Assembly: GCA_030544235.1 (NCBI GenBank)
Contig: CM060472.1
Span: 17,419,654 to 17,483,653, forward strand
Direction of reading: 5' to 3'
From: Lepturacanthus savala
Taxonomy: Eukaryota; Chordata; Actinopteri; Scombriformes; Trichiuridae
DNA: 64,000 nucleotides
This document shows positions 37,266 through 53,690 of the stretch, one piece after another. How positions within the stretch are numbered: position 1 is the stretch's first letter; every line of letters begins with the position of its first letter. Position numbers and translations under genes: made by a program. The notes under the pieces were generated by a model. It was not told the origin of the DNA, did not search any database, and saw only the letters and a program-made list of their open reading frames with translations.

Positions 37266-37336
37266 TGGAGATGAGTGAAGTAAACGTGCTGATTCGTGGC
37301 ATTTAGATACGTAAACAGCTTTTTAACGTGAAGCCT

Positions 37337-37790
37337 GAGGAGGAATGTGAGGAGGATTAGGAGGAGGATCGGGAGGAGGATAAAGGAGATCAGGAGGATC
37401 ATGACAATCGGGAGGAGGATCAGGAGGAGAATCAGGAGGAGGATCAGGAAGATTAAGAGAAGGATCGGGAAGATCAGGAGGAAGATCAGAATCATCAGGA
37501 GGAGGACCAGGAGGAGGATCTGGAGGAGAGCCGGAAGGAGGATCAGGAGGCAGGTCGGGAGGAGGACCAGGAAGATCAGGAGGAAGATCAAGATGATCAG
37601 GAGGAGGACCAAGAAGAGGATCCAGATGAGCACCTGAAGGAGGATCAGGAGGATCAGGGCGAAGATCAGGAAGAGGATCAAGAGGAGGACCAGGAGGAGG
37701 ATCAGAATGAGGTAAAGGAGGAGGATCAGGAGAAGGACCAGGAAGAGGACCAGTAGGGGGATCAGGAGGAGGACTAGGAGTTGGATCGGA
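37337..37790. repeat. Purine minisatellite (GGAGGATCAGGA type)
   Basis: About 450 bp made of GGAGGA, GGATCA, AGATCA and GGACCA units, mostly in multiples of three with a weak 15-bp unit (AGGAGGATCAGGAGG). The plus strand is almost wholly purine apart from the TC of GATC. Because the units are codon-sized, long frames stay open: a Pro-Asp-rich frame of 168 codons on the minus strand and Arg-rich frames on the plus. In the minus-strand transcript the region is a UCCUCC-rich pyrimidine tract. Confidence 0.92.
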
Positions 37791-39433
<1,643 letters not shown>

Positions 39434-39930
39434 ACCACAACAAACTGTGATAAGTTATAGGGGACAATCTCTATAATGTCTTATAAGATGCTGTATGTTT
39501 TGCTGTTTTGCTTTGTGGCTATTTACATTTTTTAATCCTGTCATGATGTACCATGCCACTGTCTTTTGTTGATTTGTTGATTAACCTGCTGCTGCCATTA
39601 TGGTCATTTACCAAACAATCAACAGCAAGAACAATGAGTTATGTTTTCATGCTTTTTTGCAATCAAAATGTAAAGTTTTCATGAGCTCCAATTTAGTAAG
39701 TTGGTAACACCTGAGGGCCTGACTAATACCTGGAGCAATTGGCACTATCTCATAACATTCCTTATGCAATGAGAATGTTCCTCACTGTTCCAGTAAATAG
39801 GACGGATCTTCGATAGGTCTCAGCAGCAGGAGACAGTTTGGTCCTCAGTCACCGAGGTCAGAAAGTTTGATCTCCATCACTCTAACTCCTTATACAATAT
39901 TAAAGTGAAGCTTGATTTTACTTCATAGAC

Positions 39931-40545
39931 CAGTGGTTCTCAAACTTTTTCACATCAAGGACCCTTAAATTCATGAAAACTACAGCACGGATCCCATCTG
40001 ATAAGATTTGTACTAGATGTACGAGATGTTTTATAAAAGAAAGTGTCAGAAACCCAAGGCCAAAATTATGGAGGACTGAAACTACCATAATCAAGAATAA
40101 ATAAATAAATAATGACTCAGTACATAAATAAATATACCAGTAAATCCTCATATTTATTGTATTTTCCATTTAATTATTCATACAATTAATTCATTTGTGG
40201 AATATTTTCACATTTATTTATTTTTCCATTTTATTTCTTAATATACACCTTTTAAATGTAAATTAATTTATTCACTCAGCCTATTCATTTCCCCCCTTAA
40301 TATATAAGAATTGGAATTCATGTGTAAAGGAAAAAAATACAGAAATAATGGGAACAAATACTACAAAATTATATAAATGTATTAATTTATTTTAAATTAT
40401 AGCAGCCCTCTACAGAAATGGTCCTACATTTTTTCATTGTGAAATTATAGTGAAAATAAATGATTCCCCTTCTTTTTCTTGGGGACCCCCTGGCACCTCT
40501 TCAAGGAGCCCTGGGGGTCCCTGGACCCCAGTTTGAGAACCACTG
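39931..40545. mobile_element. hAT-type non-autonomous DNA transposon (615 bp)
   Basis: The left end reads CAGTGGTTCTCAAACT and the right end AGTTTGAGAACCACTG, a perfect 16-bp terminal inverted repeat with the CAG...CTG ends of the hAT superfamily. Inside, similar sub-terminal words occur (AAGGACCC on the left and GGGGTCCCTGGACCCC on the right). The flanks are TCATAGAC on the left and TCAGACAA on the right. They agree if two bases (TA) were lost from the right copy, so the 8-bp target duplication is plausible but worn. The AT-rich interior has no transposase, so it is a MITE-like derivative. Confidence 0.88.
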
Positions 40546-41689
40546 TCAGACAATCAATGAATTAAAACAGCTGCTCAGTTATTGTTTCTATTCTTTTCCT
40601 TTCCCTCCTGACTGACATACAGAATAGTTACAACTGATTAAACAAAAAATCCAAACAACATATATTAAATTTTGATGCACATCTGCCGGCCAATCAGAAA
40701 AGAGAATTCAAAAGAAGATGATAGAACAGGCAGAACAGTCGGGTCAGGTTCAGAAAATGACATCACTTTACAGTAAAGTACCTTTAAAACCAGAAAATGA
40801 CATCACTTATACATCATCATATTACTACTTTCAGAACCAAACACCATATCTAGTCTCATATATGGATACATTACCAAGCTCTAGCTGATGCATGCACAAA
40901 CACACACACACAGACACACATATGCTGAGTGCTGTTATAAGTGACTTGTGTAGAGGTGAGTGACAGGACAGGAGGAGGCGCGGGGGAAGTGTCCTTTAGG
41001 TGTCTTAATTACAGCTCCTCTCCTCCTGCTTGCTGTCACCGTCCCCGGGGGAGGGCGACACAAAAGGAAGGAGATGTTTCATCTCTGCTGCTGTGGTATT
41101 TCAAATTCCAAGGGGAGTAAGAGCAGAGAGCTGTTACGCTGGAGGAAGAAGACAGGAAAAAGAGAGGAAGAAGAAGAAGAGAGGAAGAGAAGAAGTCAAG
41201 TACTGCTTCCCACTCTTCCTTCCTCCTAAATTAAATCACGTCAATAAAAGTGTTTTAATGGCGTCCGAACAGGTCCAACGCTGCTCTGCAGTCATTACAT
41301 ACATTAAACCACAGAGGAAGAAACACATAAAGCCTGGAGGCGTTTCCTCTTTACTGACACGCTGTTATTTAATGACTCGCAGCCTCTAGCTCCCAGCGAC
41401 TTCCTGTTTATTACTGTGCTGTGGAGGAGAGAGACGGCCCAACGCACTCCCTGCCGACAGCGTCTGTGGCATTGGCGATCAGCTGATTTATACCCTCAAC
41501 GCTACCAGAGCAGCGTTCAATAAAGCGGCAGGTTTGATTATGTTTGACATTAAACTTTGTGTTAAACCGAAGAGCCTGTTTTAATTCAGGATACAAACGC
41601 ACATTATATCCTTTATATATTATGATAGATATGAAGCTTATTTCCAGGTTGACCTGGTTAGTTACCAGCAAAGAGATACAGGAACAGCA
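40546..41689. other. Intron stretch; nothing identified
   Basis: A small duplicated word (CAGAAAATGACATCACTT at about 40751 and 40792) is visible. A short GA-rich tract lies at 41155-41198. No exon was recognised. Confidence 0.45.
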
Positions 41690-42155
41690 GTATAGAGGGG
41701 GAGGAGGAGGAGGTGATGGAGTTGGTGGATCAGGAGGAGGAGGTAGTTAAGGAGGAGCTGAAGAAAGAGGTGGTGGAGGAGGAGAAGGAGGTGAAAGAGG
41801 GGGAGGAAGTGATGGAAGAGGGGGTAAAAGAGAAGGTGGTAGAGTAGGTGGAGGAGGTAAAGGAGGAGGTGAAGGAGCAGGAGGTGAAGGAGGAGGTGGA
41901 GATGAAGGAGGAGGTGTTGGTGGGGCAGGAGATGAAGGAGGAGGATGTGGAGGAGGAGAAAGATAGTGAAGGGGAGGGGGAGGATGAGGAGGAAGTGGGA
42001 GGAGGTGAAGGAGGAAGAAGAACTGGAGGAGAAAGAGGAGGGACAGGAGGAGGTGGTGAAGGAGGTGGAGGTTGAGGAAGAGGGGGTGGAAAAGGAGGAG
42101 GAAGAAGAAGAGGAGGAGGAGGAGGAGGAGAAAGAGGAGGAGGAGCCCAGAGAGT
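41690..42155. repeat. Purine minisatellite (GGAGGT / GGAGGA type)
   Basis: About 465 bp made of GGAGGA, GGAGGT, GAAGGA, GTGAAGGA and GGAGAA units. The plus strand has almost no C. Glu/Gly-rich plus frames and Pro/Leu-rich minus frames stay open because of the composition. In the minus-strand transcript it is a long CCUCCU pyrimidine tract. Mirror-symmetric purine runs make triplex (H-DNA) formation possible. Confidence 0.9.
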
Positions 42156-45302
<3,147 letters not shown>

Positions 45303-45394
45303 CTTCGCCATTTGCGCCTGCACGCCGGTGGCTTTGAGGGACGACACGGCCTTCTGCGCTGCGGCCGGGCTGTCGAAGTCCACGAAGCCATAGC
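45303..45394 (-). CDS. rbms3: rbms3-like exon, 92 nt: second half of RRM1
   Basis: On the minus strand the acceptor ends CTCCCCCAG before 45394 and the donor GTAAGC starts at 45302. The exon completes a Gly codon and then gives 30 codons: YGFVDFDSPAAAQKAVSSLK, then ATGVQAQMAK. With the preceding exon this makes KGYGFVDF, the RNP1 motif of RRM1 (consensus K/R-G-F/Y-G/A-F/Y-V-x-F/Y), whose aromatic residues stack on single-stranded RNA or DNA. RBMS proteins carry two RRMs and bind AU-rich RNA and single-stranded DNA. From memory, RBMS3 has SLK here while RBMS1 and RBMS2 have ALK, which supports rbms3. The GVQAQMAK end is typical of the whole family. Read past the donor, the frame gives VSCV and a stop, so intron retention would truncate the protein. 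The exon length is not a multiple of three, so skipping it shifts the frame. Confidence 0.9.
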
Positions 45395-46350
45395 CTGGGG
45401 GAGACGGGGGGAGACAGAAATAAAAGACAGACGTCAGGACAGGGTGAAAATGAAGGCAGATGACTAACAAGGAGGATGACAGGCACTTGGTAATTTAGGC
45501 AGTAATAGGTTGGTAACATGACTACAGAGCTGCCACTTCTCATATCTACAGAGCACAACATCGGCTGATAATTACAGACACTGACGTTCACAGAGGAGCT
45601 CTGCATCTTAATTAGCAGCACGGACGAGTGATTTAGTAATAACAAACTAACACCCTGCACACCTACACACACACACACTGACAGAAACACAGATGCAATG
45701 AGGGGCTGCAAATCAAGAATAAAATCCATCACTGTTCCAATTTTGTTGAGGAGAAAATATTATTTGTGATTTAATGACAACTCATGTTTTAATTTAAACA
45801 AGTAGAATAATTCATGCGATGCTAATCACATACACACGCACGCATGCACGCACGCACACACACACACGCAGCGGTGCTGAGACCTTTGGGGCAGGTTGAA
45901 GTTTTTACACCAACATCATTTATAGCGTAACTCGCTGAATATAAATAATTTACACATGTTTAGACAGAAGCGTACAACTAAAGTGTGAATATTACCGTTT
46001 GATATTTCAGCATTTGAGATAGTGTTGCTCTGTTGTTTCAAATACAGATTTATCTTCTACTAAGATGCAACCACAGAACTCAACCTGCCTTAAGAGAGCC
46101 AGCTGCATTTCTAAATCACCTGAAGGAAATAATTTCTTATATATGCTCACATAAATAATAATTTACAACAATTAATGCTCAGGTGCCAGTTGAGTTTCAG
46201 CATATTAACAACAGTTAACTGACTCATTATCAGTTCATCTACAGTTTCTTATGATTCCAGTAGCTTCATTCTAGTGTCTAGTGCAGCTTCCATCAGTGTG
46301 TGTGTGTAGACTAGGACAGTATCTATATAAATGCATTTATCATTGAAACA

Positions 46351-46440
<90 letters not shown>
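46351..46440. repeat. (CT)5(CA)40 microsatellite
   Basis: Short CT run followed by a perfect CA array at 46361-46440. Confidence 0.98.
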
Positions 46441-46443
<3 letters not shown>

Positions 46444-48189
46444 GTGTCAGTAAATTCCTTAGAACATAACTGAGTCATTTTCAGTTCTCAGTCGTTGAGC
46501 CTTTTGATTTTCAGAGTCTGACGCTGCTTCACATGGTGTTCTCAAACACCCGCATATTAACACAACCTCATCTCACAGCTTCAGAATCCTCTGCCTGATA
46601 ACAAATCTCTCAGAGTTTCAGCAGGGCTGCTGCTGCTAACACTCCTGCTGCCGTCTCTCTGTGTCTCCACAGAATGAGACGTTCTGTCCATCTCGTCCTG
46701 TCTCTTCTGTGTCCGTGACGTCTCTCTCGCTCATGTTTTAACAGCCACCAGCCCCCATCTGGAAATTCATCAGTGGAGGGAATGAAATCTGTGGCTATGA
46801 TTTATGAGTTTTTGTGATCCCGGCATTCTCCGGGATGTATCGGAGACGGGGGTCACGTCTGTGTTAATTAAAATTTGGTGGCGGATTAAAAGCAGTCAAT
46901 GGTGCCCTCTGATCCACTGTTTCAGAAGGAAAGTGTAATTAGAAAAGGATAATGGGGTTGGGTTGGGGGGGTGGGGGGTGCTCACCGGAGTGGTTCCCCC
47001 ATCATGTTACAAACACACCCACACATGCACACACACAAACACACACCTTGTATGTCTGTGAACTGTGTGTGAGATATTTGCAACCACATATATTATGTAT
47101 TTTTGGGGGATTTTGTGTGTGTGTGTGTTCAGTATATAGAATCCCTTAAATTTATATATTTGAAAGTTTTTACTCTCATGTGAATCAGAACCTTAGTTAT
47201 TTTAGCAGGTTTGTTGCTTTCTCTGTCTTTTTTGTGCTTCTTTCCCTCCAGAATTACTATTGTAATGAAGCGTAGCTAAACTAACCTGATAAAACAGCTT
47301 CATGTTTGACCTGCAGGAAGCTGCTGTTCTCTGTTGGTTTGTGTAAACAACTTTATTGTCACAAAATTCTGACTTGGTATCTCAAAATAACCGTCATTTC
47401 TTGTGGCATAACTATTTTACTTACAAGGATGTTCTTCCATACACCTGTGCGTGTGTGTCACTTATTTATCTTTATTATTTATAGCTGTGAAGGACCCAAA
47501 TGAAGAGAGGAAGCAGGAAGAGTGAGGAATGTTTGAATTCAAAATAAAGATAAATAGGTAGGAACTAGAAGAGGAAGAAAACAGGTGACAAGTAACATAG
47601 GTGGAGAAGAGGTGAACTCAAAACAACATACAAGGAACTAATTACAGAGACACAGGTGAAACATGTCAGACAAAAAGGAAGTAAAAGAAGACAAGATACA
47701 CAGGAAGGAAACCATTTCAAAATAAAACAGAAAGTAGTTAAAGTAGTTAGAAAAAATCCACTAATAACACAATATCATCACTGTAAGTCCTCTACATACT
47801 CACTGTGAACAGCTTTAACAGGGACAGCTGTTTCAACACATTTCACCTGTGTTTGAATAACATAAAGTGAACCTGTGACTAAAATGAACCTAAGACTCAC
47901 CGTATTGTCCATAAAATATAAATAAAGTGAAAAATATCCTTTAAAGTCCAAAATTAGAGCTTGAGTCTGTTTCCTGTCTCATCATCTCAGGACCCCTGTG
48001 GTTAACTCAGTGACCCCCTGTTGGGTCTCGACCCCCATGTTGGAAATAATAATTGTCTAATAATAAAGAGATTCTTTTGAAGCCTTTTTCAGTCTGATCT
48101 TCTCTCACGGAACAGATTCGTGTTTTCATTTTAAAGGTTATGACATAAAGGCAGATGTTAATATGCCTCTGAGCAGAAGAAAGTCTGTG
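46441..48189. other. Intron stretch with a possible conserved block
   Basis: The 46740-46950 part is non-repetitive. It carries homeodomain-type words (TTAATTAAAATTTG, GTAATTAGAAAAGG) and looks like a conserved non-coding element, though this is untested. A G-rich run lies at 46954-46980. Bases 47960-48045 contain GGACCCCTGTGG and TCTCGACCCCCATG, words common near worn hAT ends, without a defined element. Confidence 0.35.
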
Positions 48190-48470
48190 TTCTATAAATA
48201 CTGAAACACACAAATTGAGCCTCACCACCAGCCATAGCCTTCTAGGAAGTGGTGATGTCACAACTATACAGCCACTGACCATTCACAGCCATTCAAATCA
48301 GCCAATCAGAGGAGAGGCTCATTAATATTAATACAACCTGTTTCTTAGAGCTACAGAAAGGAGATGAAGTATATCAAGACGAGTTTGGGTTGTTAAAGCC
48401 AGAAGTTAGTGACATCACAACTACACATGAAATACAAAAGAAGTGTAAATATGAACCTTTTAGTATAGAT
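48190..48470 (+). repeat. Dispersed repeat family C, copy 1 (plus orientation)
   Basis: Contains GGTGATGTCACAACTATACA, TTCAAATCAGCCAATCAGAG, GGCTCATTAATATTAAT, TTAGTGACATCACAACTACA and AAGAAGTGTAAATATGAACC. The same blocks lie in the same order, reversed, at 51250-51545. The family is familiar to me from fish genomes, but I do not know its class. Confidence 0.75.
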
Positions 48471-49256
48471 TCCGGAAAAATACTGCTCTCAAGGTGACAT
48501 CTTCAAAACCCAAAGATATTTATTTTTCAATTATATCAGATGGAGGATGAATAAATTAATTCTCTGTTGATTTATTAATGGGTAAACTGGCTAATCTTCA
48601 ATCTATCAGATATTTACACATATATACAAAGACAGGACGTGTCCTACAGCTGGTGGTTTGTAGGACACATGTAGGACGGAGCATGATGCGGCACAGGTCT
48701 GCACCATGAATCATGTGAATCATATTACAGGCGTTGTTGTGCAGATTTGTCTGTGGAGTGGCTCATCTATCTCCTCCATTAACTATAACTGCTTCTATAC
48801 ATGCAAAATAGGAATTATTAACATATGTGTAACCACAATTATTAATCACCCATGTGCAACAGCAGTTTCAGACTCTTCTTGATGACTCACAAGGACGTAA
48901 ACAATTACAGTGTTTGCCTGCACGCCGCTGTAATGCTCCGTGACTTGTCGCCATCATTATTCATACTTAGGCTTTTATTATTCCATTGTATGCTGTGCAA
49001 AATGGGATCATTAGTGTTGAATATGAGCATGTGAAAAATGGAAAATATCGGGGAAAATGGTGGCGGTATTCTGGGTAGGAAACCCCAAACAATCCAGACT
49101 ATTAGCAGATAAAGAATGGTAATTTCCCCACAAGTAATTAGGATTAGCATAATTTGACGGTGAATGCATGAATAATGCAGAATGATTGATACCTCGATAC
49201 ACGACTGTAATGAGTCTCTTATCTGCTCCCACTGAACACTGAGCCGCAGGAGAAGC

Positions 49257-49400
49257 TACTGTACTGATACTCACCTGCTGCCACAGTACTACTACAGTAC
49301 TACTACAATACTATTGTACTGATACTCACCTGCTGTTACGGTACTATGGTACTACTGCAGTACCACAGCGGTACTACTGTACTGATACACCTCCAGCTGC
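49257..49400. repeat. Tandem repeat of CTACTACAGTACT with a longer unit
   Basis: Two copies of GTACTGATACTCACCTGCTG about 58 bp apart (about 49261 and 49319), a third partial copy at about 49379, and CTACTACAGTACTACTACAG-type sequence between them. The 3-bp TAC pattern sits inside the larger unit. Confidence 0.8.
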
Positions 49401-49848
49401 CTCACACAAAAATTTAAGTGACAACTATGGATTATACGTTTGTGTTGTTGCATGTTTGTGTACTTACGTTTGTACAGTAAGACAGTAGGAGTACAGCATG
49501 TACTTGCTGTCAGAACAACATTTTTCTACACACTTATATATGGTGTTGATATGGTTAGTTAGTTTCACAAAAAGATTGTCAGGAAAAGTCTGCTGAAACT
49601 TATTTTCGGTGCCTGGTTACAGCTTCTGCTGCTGCTTCCTATTGGTCCATGCTACAAATGTTTCCTAGCAACAGCAATGCACATTACTGAAGTGTTTATG
49701 ACCAGATGAGACATTTATTACGTTTTAATGGTGCGACTGTAGTAAACCATTATTTTTTAACTTGACACACAAACTTGAGCCTAAATCTGTAAATACTCCA
49801 TCACAAACAGCTGCTGCAACCTCACTGTAAACACTGATAGTTTATATT

Positions 49849-49926
49849 ACTATATATATATATATATATATATACATATATAGTATATATACATACACAC
49901 ATACATATATACATACATATATATAC
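49849..49926. repeat. (TA)n / (CATA)n microsatellite
   Basis: About 12 TA units are followed by TATACATA variants for a further 50 bp. Confidence 0.93.
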
Positions 49927-50000
49927 ACACATTCATACAGAATGCCTCACTGCAACAGTTTATCACTGAAGCTGTTGAACAAGTTTAGAAGGCAGAGCAT

Positions 50001-50002
<2 letters not shown>

Positions 50003-50059
<57 letters not shown>

Positions 50060-50072
50060 ACACACACACACA
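50003..50072. repeat. (CA)34 microsatellite
   Basis: CA array with one CC interruption near 50059. Confidence 0.97.
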
Positions 50073-50619
50073 GTGACTCCTCTGTGACCCTCACCACCGT
50101 TCTGACTGATAAAAGCACGTCGCTCAATTATTATTCCCTTTTCCAACAAAACAGGCCTTTTACAGCTTTAGCCTGTGGCTACAGATCAAACCTTCCACAT
50201 TACAGCATCATTATGCACACATCAGCTACAATAACTGCACAGGGGAAGAAACGTTCTATCACTGGAGGCAGCTCAGAGTCGCTTTAGTCCTCTTCAGCTG
50301 ACCCTGAGTGACCTCTTCCTGTCTTTAGCCTGAATATAGGTCAGTGTTCTCTGAAATCCTCAAGCTGCTGCACCCCAGGTGGTAGAGGGATGAATATTAA
50401 ATGTGTTATTGGGGTCCTGAGCATCCTTACTCAGAATATTGTGATTATTAAAGAGAATCAGAAAACCGCCTCAGGAACTTTCACTTCTCTCAAAGTGCTG
50501 CTACAGAAGAACTGCTGCAGCCAAAGGGAGGACGCAGCAGCTGCTGCTTCTCTATTTAAAGGGTAATTAAACATAATTTTGCAATGACCTCTAGTGTTAT
50601 CAAGGCCATTTTTCTAGTT

Positions 50620-51085
50620 TTGATCCAGGTCTAAAGATTCTGTCCAGTGGTGAGTTTTCTGAGCTGAATGAAACATTAGACCTAAAAATTAATCAGGGAG
50701 CTGCTATTAAGTCTTAATAAACAACAGATTAGAACCTTTAAAGTTAAAGACATTATTTGATGAGCTGTGTTAATAATGTAATAATGTTAGCAAATACATC
50801 AACTTAATATTGTGTGATCCAAAGTGAATTTTTTAATTGGCAGCAAACTAAATCAAATTATTATAACATGAATTGATAAAAACATGAAAAAGATAACTAC
50901 TGAAGACAATTCAAACCGCTTACATTTTTAAATGGTTGTCAACTCAAAAACTTTACATATTTACTAAATACACATTTAATTGTAGAGAAAAAAATATCCC
51001 ACTAACTCACTCAGTGTAGTTGAACATAATTTCACTCACTGTATCAGAACTCAAACAGATTGATGCAAACGTTGAGTTAATTGTT
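50620..51085 (-). repeat. Family A, copy 5 (minus orientation)
   Basis: On the plus strand it contains ACATGAAAAAGATAACTACT, GAAGACAATTC, TTAAATGGTTGTCAACTC, GTTGAACATAATTTCACTCA and CTGTATCAGAACTCAAACAG. These match the plus-strand appearance of copy 4 at 28260-28490 (ACATGAAAAAGCTAAAAACT, TGAACATAATTTCATTCAAC). Confidence 0.6.
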
Positions 51086-51249
51086 GTTGTTTTCAGCTGT
51101 GTCTTTCTGTTCCACTGGATCACTCTCATAACTCCCTGTGAACAATGTTCATCCATTTGTTTTCTCAGAAACCACAGACATGTGGAAACTTTCAGGGAAA
51201 ACCCAGAACAAAAAAACAGAAACCTGTTTTTGAAAAACAGGGAAAGTGA

Positions 51250-51545
51250 ATATAATATCTTGCGGTAATAAAGGCCCATATTGTTCACTTCTCCCGTGTT
51301 TTATGTGAAGTTGTGATGTCACTAACATGATATGTGTGTGGTTTTAAGAACCAAAAATCATCTGAATATAGTTTAACATCTCCTCTCTGAGGGTTCCCAC
51401 TGCAGCTCTAAGAATAGGTCTTGTTAAAATAATGAGCCTCTCTGATTGGCTGGATTTGAATGACAATTGTGACATCACCTCTTCAAAGAAGTCCTGATTG
51501 CTGGTTTTAAGGCTCAGTTTCTTTGTATTATGAGTTTAAAATGTA
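51250..51545 (-). repeat. Family C, copy 2 (minus orientation)
   Basis: Reverse complement of the family-C copy at 48190-48470. On the plus strand it contains GTGAAGTTGTGATGTCACTA, AATAATGAGCCTCTCTGATT, GGCTGGATTTGAATGACAAT and TGTGACATCACC. About 2.8 kb separate the two copies. Confidence 0.75.
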
Positions 51546-51652
51546 GATCAGTATTTAAAGAACAGAGACATACTATCATCTTCCTTTATATTTTATAAGA
51601 TCAATTAATTAACTGTAAATAAGATAAATTGTTTTAGATTGTTTTACAGGTT

Positions 51653-51775
51653 GGAGGAGGAGGTTTAAACAGCGAGGAGGGGGTGGAGTTTAAACCACAA
51701 GGAGGGGGCGGGGTTTAAACAGCAAGGATGGGGCGGGGTTTACACAGTGTGGAGGGGGCGGGGTTTAAACAATAA
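51653..51775. repeat. 25-bp minisatellite with GC-box and PmeI words
   Basis: Five units starting at 51653, 51676, 51701, 51726 and 51751. The last four are exactly 25 bp and the first lacks two bases. The consensus is GGAGGGGGCGGGGTTTAAAC followed by AGCAA. Each unit combines a G-rich half (GGGGGCGGGG, Sp1/GC-box-like) with TTTAAAC. Intact GTTTAAAC occurs in units 1, 3 and 5. Close G-runs allow quadruplex formation on the plus strand. Confidence 0.93.
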
Positions 51776-52024
51776 GACATCTCCATGACGAGCTGCAGCC
51801 AAACAGAGAAAACCTCAAACTCCAGTGTCTCACATTCCTCTGTCCTCACTCATCCTGCTGCACCAGCATCTGACTGCTGACACACTCCACTGAGTTTGTG
51901 TGTATCTGTGTGTGTGTATATATCGGATTGTGTGTGATCTCCATCGTCCTTGTTTGTGTGTGTGTGAGTAAACAGGATCATAAATATATTTCAGTGGAAA
52001 CACCACAGAGCATCATAACTACAC

Positions 52025-52150
52025 AGCCTTAGTACATTTACTCAAGTACTGACTGAGTAATGACTCAGAGGTACTTGTACTTTACTTGAGTTTTTCCATG
52101 TGATGCTACTTGATCCGTGAACATGTAATAGAGTATTTTTCTATTGCTGT
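52025..52150. repeat. Family B copy
   Basis: Reads CCTTAGTACATTTACTCAAG, AGGTACTTGTACTTTACTTG, AGTTTTTCCATGTGATGCTA and AGAGTATTTTTCTATTGCTG. Confidence 0.7.
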
Positions 52151-52786
52151 ATTAGGATCCCACTGATTCTTCCACCTTTAATATATATATTTTTTTGAAA
52201 ATGTGAACAGAAAAAAAAGACAAAATCTAAATTCAAAGCAATTTGATTAAAATAAATAGATGCGGATGTTGTACATCACGTAAAAATTAACACTGAGTCT
52301 CGTCAATCTTAACGGGCTGCAGTTTAACGGGCTGTCAGACGCTTGACCGTTGCAGAGCGAAGCGTCCATCTCCTTCCACACAATCAGCGAGCTGCAGAAA
52401 TATAGGCCCTGTTACATCCTGTAAACGCAGATTTATAGCTGCAGCAGAGCCGGAGAGGAGGCTGCACGACTCCCAGCAGAAGGCTGTTGATGAATGAAGT
52501 GTCCTTCTCCAAAAAACCCTGTCTTTTATTGTCATCTGTGTGTTTGGGTGGACAGTGGGGGGGTGGGGGGGCTTTCTCCATCCGTTATTGGTTTCTCATT
52601 AGAGGGCAGAGATATAAACATTTGTCTATGTTGTACACGGTGCCGCCGCAATTAAGGATTCTCTTTGCCGCCTCCTCTGCCCTTTGAAAGTGAATTATGT
52701 GCAGATGAGAATCTCGTCTGAAGTGCGGCCAACAGCGGACCTTTTCCAAATGCCTCCGTTCCCTCAAAGCCATTCCAGAAAGAGAG

Positions 52787-52858
52787 CGAGCAAGTGAATG
52801 AGTGAGCGAGAGAGAAAGAGAGAGAGAGACAGAGAGAGACAGAGAGAGAGAGACGTTT
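52787..52858. repeat. GA-rich microsatellite
   Basis: GAGCGAGCAAGTGAATGAGT passes into GAGAGAGACAGAGAGAGACA-type units. Confidence 0.9.
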
Positions 52859-52968
52859 CCTGCTTGCATTGCGTATTAATGACTCTAATTAGCAATAGCT
52901 GAGGGATAATCACATTGATTTGGACAGATTCAGCATGCAGAACCTCAGTGGATAACACCCGCAGCCTG

Positions 52969-53088
<120 letters not shown>

Positions 53089-53499
53089 CTGCTCCCCTCC
53101 TCAATCTCCATTCCAGCAAGTTCCGAACTGGCTCTTCACCAAGTAGGCATCTGATTGGCCAAGTTTGTCGCAAACAGCGCCGTCAGTGCCACATTCCTCA
53201 AGCTCTGACCTCTTATACAGCCCCCTAAACACACACACGCAAAACACACACACCCACTCTTTTACTGTTTCTGCATGCTGTGTGGTCGTCATCTGCATCT
53301 TTATACGTGCGTCTGTGCATTTGTTATGTGTGTAAAGTCATAGTGTATGTGTGTGTGTGTTTGTACTGTTAACGCAGTTTGAAATACAGATTGAGTCTCA
53401 TTTCAAAAGTGTTTTGTTTCTGCACATTCTTGTCACCACTGTTGCTTCTTCAGACATCAACTTTTCCTACACTGGCAAGTAAATAAAACAACAATAATG

Positions 53500-53690
53500 A
53501 ATCATTGAACTGTACGTATGTACAATTTGTAGGTTCCTTGTACTTTACTTGAGTATTTCCATGTGCTGCTACTTTAAATTTCACTCTAATACACTGCTGT
53601 ATTCCTACAGTAATTCAGGGATAATACTTTATGTAAAGGTATCTGATAATACTAAGCATGATTATAAATGTAATGGAGTATTTTCACAGT
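53500..53690. repeat. Family B copy
   Basis: Reads TTCCTTGTACTTTACTTGAG, TATTTCCATGTGCTGCTACT, AATACTTTATGTAAAGGTAT and TAATGGAGTATTTTCACAGT. It aligns with 52025-52150 in the same orientation. Confidence 0.7.
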
